Part shown: positions 10,457 to 18,897 of the stretch, piece by piece
How positions within the stretch are numbered: the first letter of the stretch is position 1
Layout: each line of letters opens with the position of its first letter
Origin: Xanthomonas massiliensis
GTDB taxonomy: Bacteria; Pseudomonadota; Gammaproteobacteria; Xanthomonadales; Xanthomonadaceae
Assembly (NCBI RefSeq): GCF_900018785.1
Contig: NZ_FCOY01000006.1
Span: 620,001 to 684,000 of the forward strand
Length of the DNA stretch: 64,000 bases
Direction of reading: 5' to 3'
Translations under genes and position numbers: made by a program
The notes under the pieces: generated by a model
The model's database searches: none
What the model was told of the DNA's origin: nothing
The model's input: the letters and a program-made list of their open reading frames with translations, nothing else

Positions 10457-11395
10457 TCAGCCGGCGGCCGGGGTGCTCCGCACCGGCACCGGCACGTTGC
10501 ACAGGTCGATGTGGCCGGCCGGGCGCTTGTAGAAGTCGTCCACCCGGTTGCGCCGCGCCTCGACGGCGTCGCGGAAGGCCGGGGTGTCGGTACGCAGCAC
10601 CTGCAGCGGCGTGCGCTCGGCGACGGGGACCTCGCTGGCCAGGCGGATCGACCTGATCGGCGTGCGCTCGGCCGGGTCGTCGTAGAAGCCCATCGGCGGC
10701 GGGCCGCGTCGGATCGTGCTCAGTAGCTCCATGCCCTGCAGGACGCGGCCGACCACGGTGATGTTGTCGTCCAGCTGCCGCGGCGACTGGCCGATGACCA
10801 CGTACAGCTCGGCGCCGATGCTGCTGTCGTCGGCGTTGTTGCGGCCGGCGCCGACGGTGCCGTAGCAGTGCGCCAGCCAGGCGGTGCCGGCCTTCGGGTC
10901 GCGCGCGGCGGCGAAGCCGTCGACGAAGCCGACCTGCGGCGCCCAGCCGTCGCTGTCGGGCAGGCGGTCGAACGCCAGGCCGGCGGCGGGCCGGTGGAAC
11001 TCGGCGGGCAGGTGGGTCCTGGCGCTGCCCAGCGGCTTGGCCTTGGCCGGATCCTCGCCGTCGGCGTCGCCGAACTGGACCACGAAGTTGTCCTGCGCGC
11101 GGTAGATGCTGGTGCCGTCCCAGAAGCCCTCGCGCGCCAGCGTGCGGATGTTGCCGGCATGGGCGGGCGCGAATTGCGGGGCCAGTTCGATGATGACCCG
11201 GCCGCCGGTGCCCGCCGGCGTGTCCAGGTCCAGGTACAGCAGGTTGGCCGGGTCCGGAGTGCGCCAGGCGGATGCCGGTGCGGCGTCGATGATCTGCTGC
11301 GGGCTGCGGTAGGGCCGGGCCGGCACGGCGGCCTGGGCGGTGGCGGACAGCAGCGGCAGCAGGGCCAGGGCTAGCAGGGCGGCACGGGGCGTCAT
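10457..11395 (-). CDS. exported cyclophilin-type peptidyl-prolyl isomerase
   Basis: A 312-residue protein with a Sec signal peptide (residues 1-22, cleaved after AQA). The cyclophilin beta-barrel spans about 50-240: [21 protein letters not shown], then [20 protein letters not shown], then [20 protein letters not shown]. The pattern departs from canonical cyclophilin A (for example the active-site FHR motif reads IYRAQ), as in other long periplasmic members, and a C-terminal 70-residue extension follows. It probably assists folding of envelope proteins; enzymatic activity is inferred. It is divergent from the padR-like gene. Confidence 0.8.
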   Translation of the reverse strand: MTPRAALLALALLPLLSATAQAAVPARPYRSPQQIIDAAPASAWRTPDPANLLYLDLDTPAGTGGRVIIELAPQFAPAHAGNIRTLAREGFWDGTSIYRAQDNFVVQFGDADGEDPAKAKPLGSARTHLPAEFHRPAAGLAFDRLPDSDGWAPQVGFVDGFAAARDPKAGTAWLAHCYGTVGAGRNNADDSSIGAELYVVIGQSPRQLDDNITVVGRVLQGMELLSTIRRGPPPMGFYDDPAERTPIRSIRLASEVPVAERTPLQVLRTDTPAFRDAVEARRNRVDDFYKRPAGHIDLCNVPVPVRSTPAAG

Positions 11396-11525
11396 CGGCG
11401 TTCCGGGGCAGGGAGGGACGGGCGATTCTGGCGGTTCGGCCGGGGCTGGCGCCAGTCGCAGTGACTATCGGCACATCCGCTATACCGAACTTCGCAATAG
11501 TGTGTCCTCGACGAGGAGGACAGGC

Positions 11526-11891
11526 ATGGGCGAGGACGACATCCAGCTGCGCAAGTTCCAGAAGGAGCTCAGCGCCGGCACCGTGTCGCTGGCACTGCTG
11601 GCGGTGCTGGCGCAGGCCGGCGAGCCGCTGTACGGCTACCTGATCGCCAAGCGCCTGGAGCGGGTGGGCGAGGGCGTGCTGAGCGGCAAGCAGAGCGCGC
11701 TGTACCCGGTGCTGCGCAACCTGGAAGGCGCCGGCCTGCTGCTCAGCCATGTCGAGCCCTCGCTGTCCGGGCCGCCGCGTCGCTACTACCGCATCACCGA
11801 TGAAGGGCGCCAGGCATTGCGGCAATGGATTGCCGCCTGGCGCGCCACCCGCGATTCCGTCGATTCCGTCCTGCAGGGAGTACCCGAATGA
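11526..11891 (+). CDS. PadR-family transcriptional regulator
   Basis: A 121-residue single-domain PadR repressor. The winged helix is clear: ALLAVLAQAGEPLYGYLIAKRLE, then SALYPVLRNLEGAGLL, then the wing RRYYRITDEGRQAL. GAGGAGGA lies just before the ATG at 11526. The last codons overlap the ATG of the next gene (ATGA), so the two are translationally coupled. Such PadR/DUF1700-type pairs usually form an autoregulated operon. The region 11463-11500 is the likely operator but I could not define a clean palindrome. Confidence 0.88.
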   Translation: MGEDDIQLRKFQKELSAGTVSLALLAVLAQAGEPLYGYLIAKRLERVGEGVLSGKQSALYPVLRNLEGAGLLLSHVEPSLSGPPRRYYRITDEGRQALRQWIAAWRATRDSVDSVLQGVPE

Positions 11892-12814
11892 ATACCGAAG
11901 CAAGCGCAGGCCGGCCGTTGCCGACCTCCATCCCCGAATACCTGGCGCAGCTGCGCCAGGCGCTGGCCGGTGCCGATCCGGCGATGATCCAGGACGCGAT
12001 GTACGACGCCGAGGAATACCTGCGCTCCGAACTGGCCGAACAGGCCGGCAGGAGCGAGGCCGAGGTGATCGCCGCGGTGGCCGGCAGCTACGGCGCGCCG
12101 GAAGAGGTGGCCGACATCTACCGCCAGACCGAGGTGACGGTGACGCGCGCGCTGCGCCCGCCGCTGCCGCCGCGCCGGCAATCGGTGCTGGGCAAGTTCT
12201 TCGGCGTGGCCGCCGATCCGCGCACCTACGGCGCGCTGTTCTACATGCTGTTGTCGCTGGCCACCGGCATCTTCTACTTCACCTGGGTGGTGACCGGGGC
12301 CAGCCTCTCGCTGCCGCTGCTGGTGCTGATCATCGGCGTGCCGCTGCTGGTACTGTTCCTGGGTTCCACCCGGCTGCTGGCGCTGGTGGAAGGACGCATC
12401 GTCGAGGCCCTGCTGGGCGTGCGCATGCCGCGCCGGCCGGTCTACACCGAACGCGAGCGACCCTGGCTGGCGCGCATCGGCGCGATCTTCACCGATCCGC
12501 GGACCTGGAGCACGCTGCTGTATTTCCTGCTGATGCTGCCGCTGGGGATCGCCTACTTCACCATCGCGGTGACGCTGCTGTCGATATCGATCGCTTTCAT
12601 CCTGTCGCCGCTGAGCCTGCTGGGCAGCCACGTTTTCGGCTTCTGGCACGACGACGTCGACCTGCTGGCCACGATGCCGGCGCTGGCGGTGTTGACGCCG
12701 ATCGCCGGGGTGATCCTGCTGTTCGCCACCTTGCACCTGGTGCGCGGCATCGGCCACCTGCACGGCCTGCTGGCCAAGCAGCTGCTGGTGCAGCTGGGCG
12801 AGTCACGGGCCTGA
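11888..12814 (+). CDS. HAAS-domain membrane protein partnered with PadR regulator
   Basis: A 308-residue protein. Residues 14-85 are a helical HAAS/DUF1700-like domain (YLAQLRQALAGADPAMIQDAMYDAEEYL), followed by an Arg/Pro hinge and two hydrophobic blocks (about 115-165 and 215-300) with six or so membrane helices. Each membrane block begins with a similar DPRTYG/DPRTWS LLYFLL element, indicating an internal duplication. The partner domain of PadR regulators is often a HAAS domain, so this may sense membrane state. Bases 12110-12196 of this gene have a diverged inverted copy at 15485-15573. Confidence 0.8.
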   Translation: MNTEASAGRPLPTSIPEYLAQLRQALAGADPAMIQDAMYDAEEYLRSELAEQAGRSEAEVIAAVAGSYGAPEEVADIYRQTEVTVTRALRPPLPPRRQSVLGKFFGVAADPRTYGALFYMLLSLATGIFYFTWVVTGASLSLPLLVLIIGVPLLVLFLGSTRLLALVEGRIVEALLGVRMPRRPVYTERERPWLARIGAIFTDPRTWSTLLYFLLMLPLGIAYFTIAVTLLSISIAFILSPLSLLGSHVFGFWHDDVDLLATMPALAVLTPIAGVILLFATLHLVRGIGHLHGLLAKQLLVQLGESRA

Positions 12815-12823
12815 GCGGCCGCC

Positions 12824-14122
12824 TCAGGCGGTCGGGCGCGGGATGCGCCGGGCACGCGGCTTCCTGGCCGGGGCGACGTGGCGCGAGGCGATGAACTCGC
12901 GCACCTGCGGGTAGACCCCCTCGCGCCAGCGCCGGCCGCTGAAGATGCCGTAGTGGCCGGCGCCCTCGACCACGATATGGCGGTGCAGGGCCTCCGGTAC
13001 GCCGCTGCACAGCGCATGCACCGCCTCGGTCTGGCCGAGGCCGGCGATGTCGTCCAGCTCGCCCTCGATGCTGAGCAGGGCGCTGTCGCGGATCGCCGCC
13101 GGGCGCACCCGCTCGCCGCCCACGTCCCACCTGCCGCGCGGCAGCAGGAAGTCCTGGAACACCACGCGGATGGTGTCCAGGTAGTACTGCGCCGGCATGT
13201 CCAGCACCGCGTTGTACTCGTCGTAGAAGTGGCGGTGCGCCTGCGCGTCTTCCAGGTCGCCGCGGACCAGGTCGGTGTAGAAGTCCCAGTGCGATTTCAG
13301 GTGGCGGCTGGGATTCATCGACAGGAAGCCGGCGTGCTGCAGGAAGCCGGGGTACACCTGCCGGCCATGGCCGGGGTAGGGCAGCGGCACGGCGTGGATG
13401 AGGTTGTTCTCGAACCAGGACAGCGGGTTCTCGGTCGCCAGGTTGTTGACCGCGGTGGGGCTGCGGCGCGCATCGATCGGCCCGCCCATCATCACCAGCG
13501 AGGCCGGCGTGCGCTCGCCCGCGGCGGCCATCAGCGATACCGCGGCCAGCACCGGCACCGTCGGCTGGCACACGCTGACCACGTGCACCTGCGGCTGCTG
13601 CGCGCCGACCAGGCGGATGAATTCGCGCACGTAGGCGATGTAGTCCTCCAGGCCGAACGGGCCTTCCCGTTCTGGGACCATGCGCGCGTCGATCCAGTCG
13701 GTGACGTAGACCTTGTGGTCGCGCAGCAGCGTGCCCACGGTGTCGCGCAGCAGGGTGGCGTGATGCCCCGACAGCGGCGCCACCACCAGCACGGCCGGTT
13801 GCTGCTTGAGCCGGGCCACGGTGGCGGCGTCGTCGCTGAAGCGCTTGAACCGCAGCAGCCGGCAGAACGGCTTGGCCAGCACCACCTGCTCGATCACCGG
13901 CAGCGGGTTGCCGTCCACCTCCACGTCGTCCAGGGCCCAGGCGGGCTTCTCGTAGTCCTTGCCTAGGCGGTGCAGCAGCTCGCTGCCGGCGGCGATGCGC
14001 TCGGCGCCCGGCAGCGTGGACCACCAGCTGTTGGGGTCGGCGAAGATGCGGGCATTGGCCTGGGCCTGGTGCACCCACGGCGCCATCAGCGTGCGGGTCA
14101 GCTCGTGGAGCTGGTAGAGCAT
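12824..14122 (-). CDS. phaZ: intracellular polyhydroxyalkanoate depolymerase
   Basis: A 432-residue alpha/beta hydrolase of the intracellular PHB depolymerase family, which mobilises storage polyester granules. The N-terminus MLYQLHELTRTLMAPW and the nucleophile elbow SVCQP (Cys185) are characteristic; this family uses cysteine instead of serine at that position. The catalytic Asp/His region is near the C-terminus (ELDDIAG and EGAGHYGIFSG). The tail is Arg/Lys-rich. AAGGA precedes the ATG at 14122. No PHA synthase is in the window, so the polymer source is encoded elsewhere. Confidence 0.88.
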   Translation of the reverse strand: MLYQLHELTRTLMAPWVHQAQANARIFADPNSWWSTLPGAERIAAGSELLHRLGKDYEKPAWALDDVEVDGNPLPVIEQVVLAKPFCRLLRFKRFSDDAATVARLKQQPAVLVVAPLSGHHATLLRDTVGTLLRDHKVYVTDWIDARMVPEREGPFGLEDYIAYVREFIRLVGAQQPQVHVVSVCQPTVPVLAAVSLMAAAGERTPASLVMMGGPIDARRSPTAVNNLATENPLSWFENNLIHAVPLPYPGHGRQVYPGFLQHAGFLSMNPSRHLKSHWDFYTDLVRGDLEDAQAHRHFYDEYNAVLDMPAQYYLDTIRVVFQDFLLPRGRWDVGGERVRPAAIRDSALLSIEGELDDIAGLGQTEAVHALCSGVPEALHRHIVVEGAGHYGIFSGRRWREGVYPQVREFIASRHVAPARKPRARRIPRPTA

Positions 14123-14171
14123 GGAGCCGTTCCTTGGAGACGCGATGCTGTGGCGCAGCATAGCCGAACAT

Positions 14172-14185
14172 GGTGCATTTGCACC
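14172..14185. promoter_or_regulatory. 14-bp palindrome upstream of the PHA depolymerase gene
   Basis: GGTGCA-TT-TGCACC is a perfect inverted repeat located 50 bases before the depolymerase start, near a candidate -10 (TATGCT on the minus strand). Its placement suits a repressor operator. TGCA-rich palindromes are reminiscent of PhaR-type sites, but that link is inference. Confidence 0.45.
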
Positions 14186-14195
14186 TTAATGGGGA

Positions 14196-14792
14196 CTAGT
14201 GTGCCGCGCGTTCCAGTTCGGCCGCCTCGCCGCCCAGGGTCGGGCCCAGCCAGAAATGCGTGCCGACGCCGGTGAAGCCGGCGGCGGCGAACCGGCGCCG
14301 GTACCACGTCGCGGAGCGGTGCTGGAAACCGGCATGGTCGCCGACGAAGGCGTCTTCCTCGGCGAAGGTCTCCAGGAACGCGACCCCGCCGCACAGTTCG
14401 GCCAGCCCGGGCAGGGCCCGGCGCAGCTCGGCGCCGGGCACGTAGTGCAGCACGTCCGCGCACACCAGCAGGTCCACCGGGGCGCACGGGCGCAGCCAGG
14501 CGAAGTCGCCCAGCCGCGCCGGGTGCAGGTTGCGGTGGCGCCCGTAGCGGGCAATGGCATATTCGCTGCTGTCGAAGCCCAGGTACTTCGCGCGCGGGCG
14601 CAACGCGAGCAGCGGCGCGCGCCACGCGCCCTCGCCGCAGCCCACGTCCAGCACGGTGCGCAGCGGGCGCTGCAGCCAGTACTCGGCCATCGCCACCGCG
14701 AGTGCGACCTTGCGCCGCAGGCGCGCGGCATCGCCGAGCCCGGAGTCGCGGTACCAGTGGCGGAAATAGGCGGCGTCGTAGGTCTTGTCCAT
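14196..14792 (-). CDS. class I SAM-dependent methyltransferase
   Basis: A 198-residue methyltransferase with a Rossmann core. Motif I is VLDVGCGEG (47-55), the acidic ribose-binding position is in YLGFDSSEYA, and motif IV is DLLVCADVLHYV. The N-terminus DAAYFRHWYRDSG suggests a small-molecule methyltransferase related to uncharacterised xanthomonad enzymes; the acceptor is unknown. It is divergent from the HemJ/CopD-like gene with 63 bases between starts. Confidence 0.82.
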   Translation of the reverse strand: MDKTYDAAYFRHWYRDSGLGDAARLRRKVALAVAMAEYWLQRPLRTVLDVGCGEGAWRAPLLALRPRAKYLGFDSSEYAIARYGRHRNLHPARLGDFAWLRPCAPVDLLVCADVLHYVPGAELRRALPGLAELCGGVAFLETFAEEDAFVGDHAGFQHRSATWYRRRFAAAGFTGVGTHFWLGPTLGGEAAELERAAH

Positions 14793-14855
14793 GTACGGGC
14801 GGCACGGCTCGGGCGAGAATGGCGCCCATCCTAATGTGACGGAGCGGCAGCGCCC

Positions 14856-15308
14856 ATGACCCTGTACCTGTGGATCAAGACCTTCCACCTGGTGTTCGTG
14901 ATGGCATGGGTGGCGGCGGTGTTCTACCTGCCGCGCATCCTGATCAACCTCGTCCAGGCCGGCGGCGCGGCCGAGGTGCAGGCGCGCCTGGTGCTGATGG
15001 GGCGGCGGCTGTACCGCTTCGGCCACATCATGTTCGGGCTGGCGTTCCTGTGCGGCCTGACATTGTGGCTGGGCTACCGCGTGCTGCCGGACTTCCCGAC
15101 CATGGTCGGCCCGGGCACCGGCTGGATGCATGCCAAGCTGCTGCTGGTCGTGCTGATGCTGGCGGACTACATCATCGCCGGGCGCTGGCTCAAGGGCGTG
15201 GACAAGGGCCGCGCGCTGCCGCCGGAGTGGGCGCTGCGGGTGTTCAACGAACTGCCGGTGCTGCTGTTGATCGTGGTGGTGTGGCTGGTGATCATGAAGC
15301 CGTTCTGA
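14856..15308 (+). CDS. HemJ/CopD-like four-helix membrane protein
   Basis: A 150-residue inner-membrane protein with about four hydrophobic helices. It carries the HemJ/CopD (UPF0093-like) marks: KTFHLVFVMAW with His11, FYLPRILI, and GWMHAKL with His92 and Lys94. In HemJ, which oxidises protoporphyrinogen IX, the corresponding His and Lys residues are essential; CopD relatives take up copper. The short length and the MHxKL motif favour HemJ, but I leave the symbol blank. The last codons, encoding KPF-stop, are the first unit of a five-copy tandem repeat. Confidence 0.72.
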   Translation: MTLYLWIKTFHLVFVMAWVAAVFYLPRILINLVQAGGAAEVQARLVLMGRRLYRFGHIMFGLAFLCGLTLWLGYRVLPDFPTMVGPGTGWMHAKLLLVVLMLADYIIAGRWLKGVDKGRALPPEWALRVFNELPVLLLIVVVWLVIMKPF

Positions 15309-15348
15309 GCCGTTCTGAGCCGTTCTGAGCCGTTCTGAGCCGTTCTGA
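15299..15348. repeat. five tandem copies of a gene's last 10 bases
   Basis: GCCGTTCTGA occurs five times in a row. The first copy is the 3' end of the HemJ/CopD-like gene including its TGA stop; the four others follow it without a break. Expansion therefore began at, or kept, the native stop codon. Confidence 0.97.
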
Positions 15349-16157
15349 GCCGGCAACGGCGCCGGTGCGTGGCGGATGCGTGGCCGCGCAGCGGTGCCGG
15401 AGGTGCCGCATCGATTCGCCGGGTTCGCGGCGACGGGCCCGCCGGCGCCCCGGCACGTCCGCGTTGCCCGGATGCGGATCCGGCCTTGCCCAGCACCGTT
15501 GGCCGGCGCGGCGGCAGCGGCGGGCGCAGCGCGCGAGCGCCACCGTTGCCTCGGTCTGGCGGTAGAGGTCGGCGGCGTGTCGTCGGGGAGGCAATGACAT
15601 TCTCCGGCGACTGCCGCCGAGGTCGCCGGTTCTGGGGAGCCGGCATCACTACCGGTGCTCCGGCAATGCCAGCTGCGGGGTCACGGACGGTGAGATGGGT
15701 GCGACCGTGCACGCCGGGGATACACGCCCCGTCCCGGTGGCGATATTCCCGATGGCGATACAGCAAATCCCCGGCACGCCGCGCCGGATGCGCCTCGTGG
15801 ATCGCGCTCCGGTTCCAGCTGCCTGTCCGGTGGGATCCACGGGCAGCGAAGGCGGTCGCCCGGAACGCCCCTGGGCCTGCGCCATGCGGCCGGCGCCGCT
15901 GGTGCACAGCAACGGTCCGCACCGTTCGAGCCCCGGCCTGCGTTGGCCCGGGTAATGCGGATCCATGGCCGCTGCCGCTGGGCGTCGCGTGCATCTGGGA
16001 TCGCCCCAAGGCCGATCGCTCGAGGACCGCACCGCCGGTGCCGGCACGCATGCCGGGGCGGAACCCCGCTTCGATCGCGATTCCCGGCACCGGGTGTCGG
16101 CGGTGACCTTGCGTGCCGGAGACGGATTGCAATTTTTCGTCATCGGGCACAACATCT
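15349..16157. other. intergenic region without a gene
   Basis: About 800 bases. Apart from the inverted gene fragment at 15485-15573, I recognise nothing. Frames on both strands have no domain or good start. A TTGCAA at 16127-16132 could be a -35 box of the heme oxygenase promoter. Confidence 0.6.
15485..15573 (-). pseudogene. inverted, diverged fragment of the PadR-linked membrane-protein gene
   Basis: Read on the minus strand, these 89 bases match bases 12110-12196 of the HAAS-domain gene at roughly nine in ten positions. They encode DLYRQTEATV where the gene has DIYRQTEVTV, then a 2-base insertion changes frame before LRPPLPPRR. The copy is 3.3 kb away from, and opposite in direction to, its parent. 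It lies beside the 10-bp tandem array. It has no start or stop of its own and is surely non-coding. Confidence 0.88.
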
Positions 16158-16176
16158 AATGAGATACATTCTCATT
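16158..16176. promoter_or_regulatory. Fur box upstream of the heme oxygenase operon
   Basis: AATGAGATACATTCTCATT is a perfect 7-bp inverted repeat (AATGAGA/TCTCATT) around five bases. It is AT-rich in a 70 percent GC context and matches the 19-bp Fur consensus pattern well. It predicts repression in iron-replete cells. The first good start codon is 212 bases downstream, so the transcript would have a long leader or a second promoter exists. Confidence 0.8.
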
Positions 16177-16387
16177 TTGTTGAAGGATTCCGACGCCTGC
16201 CGGATCAGGTCCATCCGCCGAGCGCGGGGCCGGTCGCCCGCCGCAGGGCCCGCCGACCCGCGTACCGACGCCACGATCGTCATGCCATCCCCCGGCCGGC
16301 ATGGCATCGCGGACCCGGCGACTGCCGATCGGGATGTCCCCGGAGGGCGCCGGCGTGACGCCCGCTCCATCCGACGAACGAACCACC

Positions 16388-16996
16388 ATGACCATGACCG
16401 ATATCGAAACCTCCCTCGAAGAGCGCCGCAGCCAGAGGCTGAAGGCGGCCACCCGCGCCACCCACGACGTCCTGGACAAGACCATCATGGCCGGCGACAT
16501 CTTCGCTAGCCGCGAGAACTTCGCGAAGTTCCTGCGCGTGCAGTACCGCTTCCATCGCGACATCGACGCGCTGTATGCCAGCCCGGAACTGGCGGCGTTG
16601 CTGCCCGACCTGACCGGTCGCCGCCGCCTGCCGAAGATCGCCCATGACCTGGACGATCTCGGTCAGTCGCTGCCGGCGGCGGACGATGCACCGCGCGTGG
16701 CCGCCGGCATCGCGCTGCCGACCGCGCTGGGATGGCTGTATGTGGCCGAGGGCTCCAATGTCGGCGGCAGCATCCTGTACAAGCTGGCGGTGCAGCGGCT
16801 CGGCCTGGATGGCGGGTTCGGTGCGCGCCACCTGGCCACCCATCCCGACGGCGTGGCCCGGCATTGGCGCGAGTTCACCGGCGCGCTGGATGAGGTGCGC
16901 CTGTCCCCGGGCCAGGAGGCGGAGACGATCCGCGCGGCCGAGGAGGCGTTCGCCACCGTGCACGGCTACGTCGCCCAGGAATTCGCCCTGGCCTGA
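16388..16996 (+). CDS. hemO: bacterial heme oxygenase
   Basis: A 202-residue all-helical heme oxygenase that opens heme to biliverdin, CO and Fe(II). The proximal ligand region RLKAATRATHDVLD has His26, and the distal helix has the glycine-rich EGSNVGGSIL (121-130) that lets the helix kink over heme. The family also includes BphO partners of bacteriophytochromes, but none is visible here. ATG at 16388 and ATG two codons later are both possible. The Fur box upstream supports a role in iron acquisition from heme. It leads a putative operon with a DUF454 protein and a Fur-like protein. Confidence 0.87.
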   Translation: MTMTDIETSLEERRSQRLKAATRATHDVLDKTIMAGDIFASRENFAKFLRVQYRFHRDIDALYASPELAALLPDLTGRRRLPKIAHDLDDLGQSLPAADDAPRVAAGIALPTALGWLYVAEGSNVGGSILYKLAVQRLGLDGGFGARHLATHPDGVARHWREFTGALDEVRLSPGQEAETIRAAEEAFATVHGYVAQEFALA

Positions 16997-17266
16997 GCGC
17001 ATGGAACCGGTCGTTGCCGCGAAGGTATGGCCAATGCCGGGCGTCCCCGTCCGGCACCGGGCAACCTCGTGCCACGGCGGCCTGGCGCCTGCGGCGGGCC
17101 AGTCCTGCCCCAGCGGCGCGGCGGCCCGGTCGCGACGTCCGCGTGCATCGTTCCAAGCCACTGCGCGTGCAGCGGGCATGGGGCTGGTTGCAGGGCGGGC
17201 GCGCATACGCCGGTGCGTGCGGGCCCCGGCCACGGCAGACCGACTCGGCTGCGGGATCGTGCCCTG

Positions 17267-17677
17267 ATGGACCAGGACGAAGCCCCACCGCTGCCCGCCT
17301 CCGTGCCGCCCCCGTTGCACGGATGGCGTCGCCACCTGCTGCGGGTGCTGGCGGTGCTGAGCCTGGGCCTGGCGTTCGTGGGCGTGGTCACGCCCGGCCT
17401 GCCGACCACCGAGTTCGTGCTGCTGGCGGCCTGGGCCGCGGCACGCAGCTCGCCGCGGCTGCATGCGTGGATCCTGCGCCACCGCGTCTTCGGTCCGCTG
17501 CTGCGGCACTGGCAGGCCGGCATGCTGCCGCGCCGGGCCAAGTGGGCGGCGACGGCATCGATGACCCTGGCCGCCGTCATCGCGGTCGCGACCATCCCGC
17601 ACCGGCCGAGCGTGGCGATCATCGTCGCCTGCATGGCATGCGTGGCGGTCTGGCTGTGGCGGCGCCCGGAACCATGA
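17267..17677 (+). CDS. DUF454 (YbaN-like) inner-membrane protein
   Basis: A 136-residue protein with a Pro-rich cytoplasmic start, two helices at about 25-60 (VLAVLSLGLAFVGVVTPGLP) and two near the C-terminus. The DUF454 core VTPGLPTTEFVLLAAWAAARSSPRLHAW is clear. Function in the family is unproven, though members often sit beside heme oxygenase or heme uptake genes, as here. Its stop overlaps the ATG of the next gene (ATGA). Confidence 0.82.
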   Translation: MDQDEAPPLPASVPPPLHGWRRHLLRVLAVLSLGLAFVGVVTPGLPTTEFVLLAAWAAARSSPRLHAWILRHRVFGPLLRHWQAGMLPRRAKWAATASMTLAAVIAVATIPHRPSVAIIVACMACVAVWLWRRPEP

Positions 17678-18012
17678 GCGGGCCGCATCCTTCCTGGCCG
17701 CTGCCTGCGGATCGGCCGGCACCCTGTTCGCATGCGCAGGTGTTGCGCAATGCCGGCCTGCGGGTGACCTCGGCACGGCTGATCGCCCTGCGCCTGTTGC
17801 CGTCGCTGCTGGATGCCGGTTCCGGGCTCGATGGCCGCGTCCTGCATCGGGCGGCGGCGCAGCGCGGCCATGCGATCTCGCTGATCACCTCGCAGCGCGT
17901 CCTGGCCGCCTTCACCGCGGCCGGATTGCTGGTGGCGAACGAAGAACCCGGCGCGGGCAGGTTTGACAGTGCCGCTTCGGCTCGTCCTTTTCCGGAGACG
18001 GACGACGCCTGA
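17674..18012 (+). CDS. Fur-family DNA-binding domain protein lacking the metal/dimer domain
   Basis: A 112-residue protein whose middle aligns with the Fur winged helix: VLRNAGLRVTSARLIAL (residues 23-39), then ISLITSQRVLAAFTAAGLLV, then the wing EPGAGRFD. It ends right after the wing. The dimerisation domain with the HHHDH and CxxC metal ligands of true Fur is absent, and the recognition-helix Tyr of Fur is Gln. It could be a truncated paralogue or a dedicated regulator that binds as a monomer or with full Fur. ATGA coupling to the DUF454 gene and a Fur box at the operon front place it in iron/heme control. Confidence 0.6.
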   Translation: MSGPHPSWPLPADRPAPCSHAQVLRNAGLRVTSARLIALRLLPSLLDAGSGLDGRVLHRAAAQRGHAISLITSQRVLAAFTAAGLLVANEEPGAGRFDSAASARPFPETDDA

Positions 18013-18390
18013 GCGTGCCGCTCCGGCATCGGCGGTTCCGCTTTTTCCGGATCCCGTTTCCCGCGCGATTGGCGTGGGGATGTCGCTGGATCAGGAGACC
18101 GCCGCCTCGATCGTCATCCGGGCGGCTACGCGGTCCCGGGCATTCGTCCGGCCAGGCGTGGCGCGGGAAGCGGGTGCTTGCCGTACGCGACGCGCTGGTA
18201 GCGATCCCTCCGCTTCGAGGTCCGGTCCCATTCCGGGCGACGGCCAGGGAGCAGGAAACCTGCTCGTTCCAGCGCGTGGCTGCCGCAAGCGGGCATTCCC
18301 GCGGGAAGGGCGGATCGGCGCAGCGGCCCGCCGACGTGACCCGCAGGCCGCGCCGGAAGTCAGCTGCTGGAGGCCAGGGAAGACTCGTCC
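18013..18390. other. intergenic region, nothing recognised
   Basis: About 380 bases between the Fur-like gene and the accA-tail repeat array. No gene, RNA or clear promoter was seen on either strand. Confidence 0.6.
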
Positions 18391-18897
18391 GCCCGCTTGC
18401 TGCCTTCCGTGAGTAACGGCGTCCGGTGCGATGCGCCGCCGCACCGCCGCGCCGTGCGCCCGGCGGACGTGCAGATCGAGGAGGAATGGGGCGTTCCCGG
18501 TGGGAACGCCCCGACAGGAACGGCCATCGCTTCAGCCTGCGCTCGCGGCCGGCGGTAGCCCGGCCGCTTGCCGCCTTCCGTGAGCAACGGCATCCGGTGC
18601 GATGCACCGCCGCGGCCGGGCGACGGCGCCTGCGGACGTCCATATCGAGGAGGAATGGGGCGTTCCCGGTGGGAACACGGCCCGACAGGAACGGCCATCG
18701 CTTCAGCCTGGGCTCGCGGCCGGCGGTAGCCCGCCCGCTTGCCGCCTCCCGTGAGCGATGGCATCCGGTGCGATGCGCCGCCGCGCCGGGCGCCGGCGCC
18801 AGCGGACGTGCGGATCGGGGAGGAATGGGGCGTTCGCGGTGGGAACGCCCCGACAGCGACGGCTACCGCTTCAGCCTGCGCTCGCGGCCGGCGGTAC
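18391..18897 (-). repeat. three tandem ~170-bp units derived from the accA 3' end and its hairpin
   Basis: Units run about 18391-18557, 18558-18727 and 18728-18897 (period 171-172). On the minus strand each begins with the last codons of accA (encoding PPAASAG-stop), then has a strong hairpin, then about 100 bases of spacer. The unit adjoining the gene is the native one. Hairpins: GGGGCGTTCCC/GGGAACGCCCC at 18488-18512 (perfect 11-bp stem), a degraded one at 18657-18682, and 18827-18851 with one mismatch. The copies are about 85-90 percent alike, so the array is not brand new. Confidence 0.92.

Noticed and set aside
18391-18897. CRISPR or insertion-sequence remnants
   Set aside because: The ~171-bp units have no spacers of constant repeat/spacer form, no transposase and no target-site duplication; they are derived from the accA end.
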